64,000 nt of DNA, from assembly GCA_964023205.1 (NCBI GenBank), contig OZ026851.1, positions 11,945,637 through 12,009,636 on the forward strand, written 5' to 3'. Numbering within the stretch: the stretch's first letter is position 1; the number at the start of each line of letters is the position of its first letter. The notes under the pieces are model-generated. The model was given only the letters and a program-made list of their open reading frames with translations. It had not been told where the DNA came from and ran no database searches. The DNA is from Lutraria lutraria. Lineage: Eukaryota; Mollusca; Bivalvia; Venerida; Mactridae. The translations under genes and the position numbers were made by a program. Positions 29,573 to 37,093 of the stretch are shown in pieces.

Positions 29573-29934
29573 TACCTACTTACCAAGGTCAACCTCGACA
29601 ATATGGACACGGACTTGGATCCATGTTTAAGAAAGCCATGAAAAGAATCATGCCTTTACTGAGTCCATTGGTGAAATCTGGAGTTCACACCTTGAAAAAA
29701 GAAGGACTTCAGCAAGGAAAAGCCGCTATGAAAGATATCTTGACAGGATCAAACGCTAAACAAGTAATACGAAAACGTGGAGCCTCTGTATTAAAAGATG
29801 TGGGTGAATCCTTGTTACGTGCTGTGGCCAGCCCTAAAAGACGTATAAAGAGCAAACCAGTCAAGAAAAGACCTCATTCGAAACTTCATCATCGCCGAGT
29901 TAAGCAGGCCAGACCTCTTGATATTTTCGATTAA
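29569..29934 (+). CDS. Basic core protein, possibly PX/mu-like
   Basis: 121 residues. It has a Gly-rich start (YGHGLGSMFKKAMKRIMPLL) with an amphipathic helix, a central GLQQGKAAMKDILTG segment and a highly basic tail (KRRIKSKPVKKRPHSK). This layout resembles adenovirus pX/mu-type condensing proteins or the membrane-active pVI N-terminus. A processing site for the element's protease is likely but was not pinned down. Start is an ATGA overlap with the penton gene. Confidence 0.72.
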   Translation: MIPTYQGQPRQYGHGLGSMFKKAMKRIMPLLSPLVKSGVHTLKKEGLQQGKAAMKDILTGSNAKQVIRKRGASVLKDVGESLLRAVASPKRRIKSKPVKKRPHSKLHHRRVKQARPLDIFD

Positions 29935-29936
29935 TC

Positions 29937-31235
29937 ATGATGCAACACGGTTCCTGTGAATGTAGTAAGACAGAGTTGGATGTGTCTGTTGTGCCACCTA
30001 CCATGACAGCCATGCAAGAAGGTCAATGGACTGAGCATTATCCCATTTCTGCCCTGGACAATAATGCTCCGATTGAATTTGTGATTCCTGCACAGACAGA
30101 AAAATGGACAGATCTGAATCAATCTTACCTGTACCTAAAACTCAAAATTATACAGGCAGATGGTACAGACCTAGCGGCCGACAGTGAAATTGCTACCGTC
30201 AACAATTTCTTTCACAGCATGTTCTCAAGCATTGATGTGTACCTGAATAATAAACTGATCACCAGCAATGCGGACACGTATGGCTATCGGGCATACATAG
30301 AAAATTTACTCTCCTTCACCTCAAGCTGTAAAGACACTCAGCTTCAGGCGCTAGAGTTATGGGCTGAAGACACCGCTGGTCATATGCTCGAAAAAGTACA
30401 TGACGGGGATAACAAGGGCTATGGTAAGAGACGTGCTCGTGTCCATCAAAGTCGTGTGGTGGAACTATGTGGACGGCTTCATTTGGATCTGATGATGCAA
30501 GATAAATATTTACCCAATGGTATGGAAATACGCTTAAGACTAAACAAAGCGTCACCTCAATTCTGTCTCATGAGTACTTCACCGGCTAAAATCAAGTTTC
30601 TAGAAGCAGGATTTAATGTAAGAACAGTAGATTTACTGCCAGTGGTAGCCAATCAACTCAATCAACAGATTGCTCAACATAACATGAAAATCCCCATCCG
30701 ACGAACTGAAGTAAAAACATTTACGATTCCTAACGGTCAACGATCCAAGATTGAAGATCATTTATTTCAAGGTCAATTGCCAAAACGTCTTATCATCGGT
30801 ATGGTAAGAAATGGAGACATGAATGGAGACATGGCTACCAACCCCTTTGAGTTCCGTCATTTTACACTGAATCATCTAGAAGTCAGCATTGACGGAAAAA
30901 GTATTCATAACAAAGCGTTTCAACCCAATTTTGAAACGGGAGAAGTTCTAAGATCCTACATGTCACTCTATCAAGCGACAGGAGCTCTTGGTCTCAATCG
31001 TTCATTTGGATTGAGCATGAATGATTATCGGAACGGATACACACTGTGGGGGTTGGACTTGACAGCAGATCAAGGCTGCGAGGAAGGTCAACTCCATCCT
31101 ATAAAAACGGGCAATCTGAGATTGGAATTTCACTTTGGAACAGCACTTGCACAAGCCATCAACGTGATTGTATTTGCGGAATACGACAATCAAATTGAAA
31201 TCAATCAATTCAGAGAAGTACTTCTAGATTATTAA
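29937..31235 (+). CDS. Major capsid protein (double jelly roll)
   Basis: 432 residues. Blocks recognisable from Polinton/adintovirus major capsid proteins include APIEFVIPAQTEKWTDLNQS near residues 44-63, then LYLKLKI, FFHSMFSSIDVYLNNK, and the later FNHLEV-like TLNHLEVSIDGKSI. It should form the hexon-like trimeric capsomer of an icosahedral particle. It follows the core gene by 2 nt and is followed by the CxxC gene and the protease. The frame is intact. Length is close to that usual for the family. Confidence 0.9.
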   Translation: MMQHGSCECSKTELDVSVVPPTMTAMQEGQWTEHYPISALDNNAPIEFVIPAQTEKWTDLNQSYLYLKLKIIQADGTDLAADSEIATVNNFFHSMFSSIDVYLNNKLITSNADTYGYRAYIENLLSFTSSCKDTQLQALELWAEDTAGHMLEKVHDGDNKGYGKRRARVHQSRVVELCGRLHLDLMMQDKYLPNGMEIRLRLNKASPQFCLMSTSPAKIKFLEAGFNVRTVDLLPVVANQLNQQIAQHNMKIPIRRTEVKTFTIPNGQRSKIEDHLFQGQLPKRLIIGMVRNGDMNGDMATNPFEFRHFTLNHLEVSIDGKSIHNKAFQPNFETGEVLRSYMSLYQATGALGLNRSFGLSMNDYRNGYTLWGLDLTADQGCEEGQLHPIKTGNLRLEFHFGTALAQAINVIVFAEYDNQIEINQFREVLLDY

Positions 31236-31249
31236 TCTAGATTATTAAG

Positions 31250-31714
31250 ATGGAAGACATGGATATTGAACACCTGGAAAAAGGACAAGATTACGAAATG
31301 AAGTTATTGGCGTATCCTTGTTGTACAAGTTCAAAGACGGACTTTTTACAAGAGTGCTTGAATCATCACGTCACAGAAGCACTCCAATCTTTAATTTATA
31401 ATCAAGTGCATAAAGACTGTTATGGTTGTCGAGTGAATCATCCTAGTCAAGTACAACATGTACTCTGCTTATACACGAATACGGAAGAGTGGACAGAACT
31501 TTACATTCAAAAAGCGATTCAACGTTTGGACGTGTTCAAGGTCATGGAAAAGTGGTATCCTGAATTAGTGACCTTGACCGATAGTGAAAAAGGAGACGCG
31601 TGTCGATTATGGATTCAATTTAAAGAAGAACTCACTCAGAATCAGTTCATTGATCAGTGGATCAGTGTTTGGGCTGAACGTGTCAACAGAAATTGGCATT
31701 ATGGAGACGAATGA
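31250..31714 (+). CDS. Unknown Cys/His-containing protein
   Basis: 154 residues, family not named. The middle has CYGCRVNHPSQVQHVLC, whose spaced Cys and His residues could bind a metal ion. The flanks are helical with several Trp (EEWTELYIQKAI, MEKWYPEL, QWISVWAERVNRNWHYG). The gene sits between capsid and protease genes and overlaps the protease start by 14 nt in another frame. It may be virion-related; nothing more can be said. Confidence 0.72.
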   Translation: MEDMDIEHLEKGQDYEMKLLAYPCCTSSKTDFLQECLNHHVTEALQSLIYNQVHKDCYGCRVNHPSQVQHVLCLYTNTEEWTELYIQKAIQRLDVFKVMEKWYPELVTLTDSEKGDACRLWIQFKEELTQNQFIDQWISVWAERVNRNWHYGDE

Positions 31715-32300
31715 ACTACAATACCTATTAGATCATTCACCGTTATTAAAACCACTACATGCTCGTGTTTGTGCCAAAGATCAATTACCTTCAGAGAAAC
31801 CGCATGACGTGAAAGCCTATATTGTGAATACCCATAACGGGAATCAACCTGGAGAACACTGGGTGGCTCTTTATTTAAAAGACAATAAAGCAGTGTACTT
31901 TGATTCCTACGGATTACCACCTTTCGAAGAGATTTTATCCTTTGTGAAAAAACATGCCAGCAAAACTTATCTGTGGAATGCCATGAGAATACAAGGCGAT
32001 ATGTTACCGGTGTGTGGTGTGTATTGTCTATTCGCTTTGGATTTTATCTCACGTGAATGTGACTTGAACCAGATACTGTTAACCCGATTCAAACCGGACA
32101 TGTATGGAAAAAATGACACTTATGTGACGCATTGGTTTCATCAATATTATGGTACTTATTACATGCATGCTCAATATGTGAACAAGTGTGGACAAAAGTG
32201 TTGTGCTCAACGTAACTCTAGACCAGAAGGTCACAGACGTTTGTATCATAGTATCATACATAGAAATACAACTCTTTATGGTGATGATTATATGGTGTAA
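31701..32300 (+). CDS. Adenain-like cysteine protease (maturation protease)
   Basis: 199 residues. The catalytic residues of the Ulp1/adenain fold are present in order: H53 in GEHWVAL, D68 in YFDSYG, Q98 in RIQGD and C105 in PVCGVYC. Spacing is close to adenovirus protease. Members cleave capsid and core precursors during virion maturation. The ATG at 31701 was chosen because the upstream in-frame stretch overlaps the preceding gene and lacks resemblance. An AATAAA at about 32344 follows the stop. The intact active site supports a functional element. Confidence 0.92.
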   Translation: METNELQYLLDHSPLLKPLHARVCAKDQLPSEKPHDVKAYIVNTHNGNQPGEHWVALYLKDNKAVYFDSYGLPPFEEILSFVKKHASKTYLWNAMRIQGDMLPVCGVYCLFALDFISRECDLNQILLTRFKPDMYGKNDTYVTHWFHQYYGTYYMHAQYVNKCGQKCCAQRNSRPEGHRRLYHSIIHRNTTLYGDDYMV

Positions 32301-32343
32301 ACCATGTTTCATAAAATGTTTCTTGTTACTGTTTTCTTGTTAC

Positions 32344-32350
32344 AAAAATA
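32344..32350 (+). terminator. Polyadenylation signal after the protease gene
   Basis: AATAAAA about 44 nt after the protease stop, followed by a T-rich tract near 32380. It probably ends the virion-gene transcripts, in contrast to the stem-loop ends of the accessory genes. Confidence 0.6.
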
Positions 32351-32455
32351 AAAGTTTAGAAAACTGAAACTAGACGTCTGTTGTCTTTTTTTTATTATAT
32401 CATAAATTCTAAGTTCATAAAATTACCAATCAAGCTCCGCACATGCATCGGCGCG

Positions 32456-32503
32456 TGACGCCATCCAACCCTAGGGTGACGTCATCCAAGCAATATGACG
32501 TCA
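32456..32503. promoter_or_regulatory. Three spaced CRE-type sites
   Basis: TGACGCCA (32456-32463), TGACGTCA (32477-32484) and TGACGTCA (32496-32503), each followed by TCCAA or close to it, form a 19-21-bp repeat just upstream of the right-end gene. Two are perfect CREB/ATF palindromes. Because the array runs to 32503, an ATG at 32495 inside it is unlikely to be the start codon. Confidence 0.65.
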
Positions 32504-32584
32504 TCCAACCACGAGAGTGGGGGGCGTAATACAATACTCCGTCTTACAATGCCTCATTTCATTCTGAGAACTCAAACACTCAAG

Positions 32585-33025
32585 ATGGAGGCTTTATTCA
32601 ATGAACTCAAAACAGCAAAACAACTGACTGAAAAACAGAGCAGGGTATGGCGTTCAATCAGTCGCTTAGCGGCTAGCATTGTTAGAAAAAGGGAACGTGG
32701 TCTTCAAACCATTGGTGAGACTTTGAATACCATTGAATCCAATCGATTTCATCATAGAGAAGAATTATCTCAAATGCGAGAGCAATTTCGAGATCAAGTC
32801 AGAGAAAGGCAGCGAGATGCTCGGGAACGAACGACGAATAGACAACGGGAACAACAACAAGAAGAAGAGCATTGGCGTATCATCACTACCGCTCAAGTTG
32901 AGTACACGGAACAACCACCAGTACCAGAACAGGAATGGTCCTGTGGGGATCTAACATGCAGGCTCTGCTATCCCCCACCAGACTGCCAATGCGAACTATG
33001 TACCCAACCAGATCAGTCAGCATAG
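32585..33025 (+). CDS. Right-end accessory protein: coiled coil with Cys-rich C-terminus
   Basis: 146 residues from the ATG at 32585, which has a good Kozak context (CAAGATGG). In-frame ATGs at 32495 and 32549 are alternatives; the first lies in a CRE site. The central part is a charged coiled coil (REELSQMREQFRDQVRERQ, then Arg/Gln/Glu runs). The last 30 residues hold seven cysteines in CxxC-like pairs (DLTCRLCYPPPDCQCELC), a possible zinc-binding knot. It mirrors the left-end genes in facing outward and in ending 12 nt before a tandem histone-type stem-loop. Function unknown. Confidence 0.75.
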   Translation: MEALFNELKTAKQLTEKQSRVWRSISRLAASIVRKRERGLQTIGETLNTIESNRFHHREELSQMREQFRDQVRERQRDARERTTNRQREQQQEEEHWRIITTAQVEYTEQPPVPEQEWSCGDLTCRLCYPPPDCQCELCTQPDQSA

Positions 33026-33033
33026 ACAACTAT

Positions 33034-33302
33034 CAACGGTCCTTTTCAGGACCACCAACGGCCCTTTTCAGGGCCACCATGTCTTTTCGAAAGAAAATTC
33101 TCTCATTGTCTAAATATTTAGTCTATACACACACAGTACCCAGAACATTCCTAAAATTCAATTCATACTATTTTGGGGTACAACATTGATTTCCAATTTG
33201 TCCCAATTTGTCACAATTTTGAAAACTTCTGGGTACCAAACCAATGCAAAGTGTACCCAGACTGACGCACCATTGGTACCCAGGGTATCGCCTATTACTA
33301 CT
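33034..33302 (-). repeat. Polinton right terminal inverted repeat
   Basis: 269 bp, the reverse complement of 16056-16324, ending CCTATTACTACT. No difference from the left copy was found by eye. It begins inside the 3' UTR of the right-end gene, so the two outermost genes end in the same sequence. Confidence 0.95.
33038..33097 (+). terminator. Tandem histone-type 3' stem-loops with downstream element (right TIR)
   Basis: Twelve nt after the stop of the right-end gene come GGTCCT-TTTC-AGGACC (33038-33053) and GGCCCT-TTTC-AGGGCC (33060-33075), each with AAC before and ACC after. GAAAGAAAA (33089-33097) starts 13 nt after the second loop, the expected position of a U7 snRNA pairing site. No AATAAA lies between the stop and this point. 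Confidence 0.87.
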
Positions 33303-33308
33303 GTCTTT
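33303..33308. other. Target-site duplication, right copy (GTCTTT)
   Basis: Exact match to 16050-16055 on the other side of the element. Removing the element and one copy restores a continuous host sequence. Confidence 0.95.
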
Positions 33309-34683
33309 CAAATGAATCTATTTGAGTGACTCTGATTCAGACAATAAACTGTATCAATTTTATATATTCAAAATGTTGGACAAGAAAGCATGGTAGAAAA
33401 ATACTGAGGAAAAAAAACGAGGGTCACTTCTTACGCCGGTAAGTGCACTATTCATTTGAATATGAAATTATTAGCATTATTGATTAAACATAAAGGTATA
33501 TTTATAAATTAAGTCTACCAACTTACAATAAAACTTCAGGAAAATTATATCACAGATATTCAAAATGAGAAGATATTGATATGAACACCAGGTAAATTTA
33601 CGTGAAAGCCCTTTCTGTATTAAAGACACTAAAAGGGCTATACTCGGAGTAACAGATACCATATTTAGTGCCCTTTTCACATGATGATTCAGTCTCTATT
33701 AAATGAGCAATAACAGGTTCCTAATGTATGTGTTCGTCGTACTTTGTTGTTATGATGTTAATAACGACATTAAAGTTTATATAAACTACACGTACGTATA
33801 TGGATATCAGTTGTTAATTACTTCATCGATTCCTTACTGATTGGAAGCAAGGTAAAAATTAATTACATACTGGGAAAAAAATATCTATCGACAGAAATCC
33901 AAACACGATGGTGTATATAAGAGTAAGTACATTGTATAGTTTCTAAACGAGTCCATTAACGGGTGTAAGCATGTTAGTCACGTTACTAGTATTAGTAACT
34001 TTACACACTACAACATAATACTGAACAACATAATTAATGGAATAACAACACATCTCTTTAAATCCATATATTTCGGGATTCGTACGCACTGGACATAACA
34101 GACTGGATACGCAGATGCATTACAAGCTCAAGTTGTCTCAATTACCAGAATGCTCCTACAGAGCACATACTACAAGTGTGCCTACTTCTAGTTCAGTATA
34201 CAAAAGAAATGTGACTTCTGTAGATTTTTTATACTTTTAATTAAATTGCAGTATCCGTTTACGTCTTGAACTGTACAATAACAAAAATCACCGAACACAG
34301 CTGCAACTTTTTGAGTTTTTAACATGATTTTATATTATTATTTATATAATCATGCGATGCTAATAACAAAACAAGTCACGCTCAGTCTAGATCTGATTCT
34401 TGACTATATGTTTTAAAATTAATTAATGCAAACATTATACAGTTAATAATCAATTGATCAGTACATTTGTATATCGTGGTCTCCGTGTTAACCTCAGTTT
34501 CGAAACAGGCTTTGATAAAACCAAGATAAGTTGCCAATTAGTTAGTTGTTTTGCAATATTATGTAACACAACCGTCTCACTTCCTTGACCCATATATGGG
34601 AGAAATATTTAATGGATCATATCCTCGAATCACCAAACACGAAAAACTGGGCGAACAAGAAAGTCACGTAAATTGCTTGTATT
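33309..34683. other. Intergenic sequence right of the Polinton
   Basis: AT-rich DNA without a supported gene or clear repeat structure. Confidence 0.5.
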
Positions 34684-34783
34684 AGTTATTGTTCATATTT
34701 TGAATTTTATGGGATATATCACAAGCGACGCGCAGCGGAGCGCAGTGATATGTCGCATAAAATTCTAAATATGAACGATAACT
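34684..34783. repeat. Hairpin-forming inverted repeat with GC-rich loop
   Basis: Arms of about 39 bp (34684-34722 and 34745-34783) are imperfect reverse complements, starting AGTTATTGTTCATATTTTGA and ending AACGATAACT. A 22-nt GC-rich spacer (AAGCGACGCGCAGCGGAGCG) separates them. It is probably a small palindromic MITE. Confidence 0.65.
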
Positions 34784-34984
34784 TATTTACAGTTTGTCTT
34801 AATTTCTGTACATACAGAAAAATAAGTGACGTATTTTCTCCATATCAGGTTCTAGGCACATTGTATGCGATATATTTTTCAAATTTCAAATGAAATGCGG
34901 ACATTTAATTCATTGGACGAGAAATTAGGACAAACTGTAACGACGTTTATAGACTAAACCCGGTTTTAAGTGGTGTACTATTTC

Positions 34985-35530
34985 ACACTGATAAATTAAG
35001 CAAGTCCCAGTATTTTTGCAGAATGCCCCCAATGTTTGGCTATGACGGATTGTATTCAATAACGTATGGTATAACAAGTTTGTCAACACTTTGAGATTCA
35101 ACAAGCGCCTGTTCCTGACTTAAATTCGATACCTTTTCGATTGCACTATCAATAATATTCCGTGGGTAATTTCGTTCCTGAAAAAAGTCACGTAATTTAA
35201 AAATAGATTGTTGAAACCTGTCATCGTTGGGTGTAATTCTTCTATATCGCTTCGCTTGACTGAATGGTATCCCGTTTTTACATGACATTGGATGACTGGA
35301 AGAATATTCTACATATTGATGTATATTCGTTGTTTTGATATATACACTCGTGTCTATGTCAAGATCATTCTTTTTCACAGCTACGTCTAGAAAAGATGCT
35401 TCTGTCTTGGAGATATTATGTGAAAATTTTATTGATGCGTGGAATTCGTTGATATTTTGAATAAATTTCATGAGATGGTCAATGGTGGCTTTGAATATAT
35501 CAGTGTCGTCAAATAAATAGTGGTACCAGC
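34985..35530 (-). pseudogene. Penelope-like element reverse transcriptase, C-terminal fragment
   Basis: On the minus strand, about 160 codons match the Penelope reverse-transcriptase layout: a YLFDDTDIF stretch at the YxDD position, HASIKFS, SFLDVAVKK, a T..Y.KTTN.HQYV segment, SSHPMSCKNGIPFSQAKRYRR, then RNYPRNIIDSAI. A TAG interrupts the frame near 35038, just before PNIGGILQKYW, which continues the family pattern. No start, upstream RT domain or GIY-YIG endonuclease is present, so this is a dead fragment. Its 5' side abuts the minisatellite at 35535. Confidence 0.8.
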
Positions 35531-35534
35531 TAGC

Positions 35535-35955
35535 AATCTATATGGGTCCCTTATGGGTCCCATGTGGGCACCTATATGGGGCCCATATGGGCTGTCTATA
35601 TGGGACCTAGATAGAAAGTGCAACAGGGGCCTTTGTGGGTCCTACATGGGCAGCCAATATACATTCAATATGGGACCCATACGGGTCCTGTATGGGCAGT
35701 CTATATACATACGATATGGGGCCCATATGGGTCCTACATGGGCAGCCCATATATATTCAATATGGGACCCATACGGGTCCTGTATGGGCAGTCTATATAC
35801 ATACAATATGGGACCCATATGGGTCCTACATGGGCAGCCAAGATACAGCCCGTATGAGACATGGACTTGTCCACATAGGTCCCATATGGGTCCAGTATGG
35901 GCATACCTACATGGGCTTGTCCAGAAACAGCCCATATGGGGTCCATATAAGCATG
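35535..35955. repeat. GGGACCCATATGGG minisatellite
   Basis: Repeated ATGGG(A/C)CCATA(T/C)GGGTCCT units with TGGGCAGCC/TGGGCAGTC spacers form a higher-order period of about 55-60 bp. Because GGGACCCATATGGG is nearly palindromic, the array stays open in several frames on both strands and produces spurious proteins rich in MGP and YG. No gene is called here. Confidence 0.85.
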
Positions 35956-36800
35956 TTTGCTCGGGGTAAGTGCTTTGATTCCTCTGTTCAGTTCAGTTCC
36001 AAATTGTACGCGTATTGTTTTAAATATCAGGACCGAAGAAACCGGGTGATAGGAGGTGGGGTAGCCCCCTTCCCCACTAATTTCAACTGTTATGGTAATT
36101 AAAGGGAGCTATATTACACCCCCTCCCCGTCGTTGTCAGACTATAGCTACAATTACTCCCCCCTCCTACAGGCCTGTATGGTCTCAGAGCTCATATAGAT
36201 GGTATCCGGAGGTTCTGGGTAAAGGTCAATAAATTAAAGAAACTTCGTTCTATAAACTGATGGAAACGTCTTTGGGTGGCATTGCCACGTTTCTTGCCGT
36301 GTTTTCTTTTTTAAGGTGAAGGCATAATTTAGTGAGAAAATGTACGTTTCATGATTCAGATAAATCAAAATGACCGTAACTGAATTATATATCTGAGCAA
36401 TTATTATATAGGTCCGATTCTACTGGTCTTTAATCAGAGTAAAAATCAACTACTACTGGAGAGGAATGCTACAAAGGGAAGTAATCAAATATATTTCGTA
36501 TAGATGATGAATGTCCTTGTTATTTCCCTTGAGTGTACCAGTTACGTAAATCTTCCACTCATATGTATTCAACGTCAATGGAGACTTTTTCGTTTATTTT
36601 CACTATAATGCATTCAATGATGAAAACCATGATCGAAACGAAATATTTAATTGAAATAAGAACAGAATGCAAGTTGTACGATTTAAATTAATTTTAACAC
36701 GGACTCTTATATTATTATAGTGTGTCTGTTTATCCTATACAAAGTAAACAATTTAATATTTAAAAGTTATATTCAATAAATAGCTGAAGGGTCATTGAAC
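35956..36800. other. Intergenic sequence upstream of DIP2
   Basis: No gene is seen. A dispersed repeat lies at about 36045-36175 (GGGGTAGCCCCCTTCCCC.., similar to 47060-47140). The rest is AT-rich. Confidence 0.5.
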
Positions 36801-36900
36801 ATGTGTCTATGTATTACATTTTTCCTTCGGCAGGACGAAACAGCTATGTTTCGAACTTGATTAGGTACGAAACGTTTATTCCGGTAAAAAACGCGAAAGA

Positions 36901-36980
36901 TCTCGCGAGACTGAGGTGGGGTTTCACTCAAAATCCAATATGGCGACAGTCGGCTGTTCTCAGTGTATCAATTAGTCCGG
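36901..36980 (+). promoter_or_regulatory. DIP2 promoter elements: TCTCGCGAGA and YY1-like site
   Basis: TCTCGCGAGA at 36901-36910 is the palindromic motif known from TATA-less housekeeping promoters. AATATGGCGAC at about 36938-36948 is YY1-like and contains an ATG opening an 11-codon upstream frame (36940-36975, ending TAG). No TATA box is seen. The DIP2 ATG follows at 37009. Confidence 0.6.
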
Positions 36981-37008
36981 AAAATTGCTTTTATTTCACT
37001 AACAAAAC

Positions 37009-37093
37009 ATGGCAGACGTTGATACGTTGGGATTGCAGGTTCCAGAAGATGTAAGGTTGAAGTTAGCCGAGTTAGATTTGGAACTTTCCGAAG
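37009..37093 (+). CDS. DIP2: DIP2 (disco-interacting protein 2), coding exon 1
   Basis: The exon encodes 28 residues plus one base: MADVDTLGLQVPEDVRLKL, then AELDLELSE. This matches the conserved start of DIP2 proteins, where the LAELDLELSEG helix opens the DMAP1-binding domain. The donor is GAAG|GTGAGG, leaving phase 1. DIP2 proteins carry this domain followed by two AMP-binding (acyl-CoA synthetase-like) modules, which lie outside the window. They have been linked to neurite branching and to diacylglycerol metabolism. The next exon is 22.5 kb away. Confidence 0.88.

Larger units (their letters stand above)
16056..33302 (+). mobile_element. Complete Polinton/Maverick (adintovirus-like) element
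   Basis: This 17,247-bp element is bounded by 269-bp terminal inverted repeats starting 5'-AG and ending CT-3', and by a 6-bp target duplication. It encodes the full Polinton set: DNA polymerase B, retroviral-type integrase, A32-like ATPase, adenain-like protease, double-jelly-roll capsid protein and penton-like protein, plus core and accessory proteins. All these frames are open and intronless. With the TIRs showing no difference by eye, this points to a very recent insertion that may still be competent. Polintons are thought to live both as transposons and as virions. Genes at the ends face outward and the block at 19184-32300 reads +. Confidence 0.97.

Noticed and set aside
32495..32584. 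Longer start of the right-end gene at 32495
   Set aside because: That ATG lies inside a CRE palindrome in a repeated promoter array; the ATG at 32585 has a better context. The ATG at 32549 cannot be excluded.
35520..35969. Open frames of 100-150 codons on both strands
   Set aside because: They are by-products of a GGGACCCATATGGG minisatellite; the translations are only repeat units.
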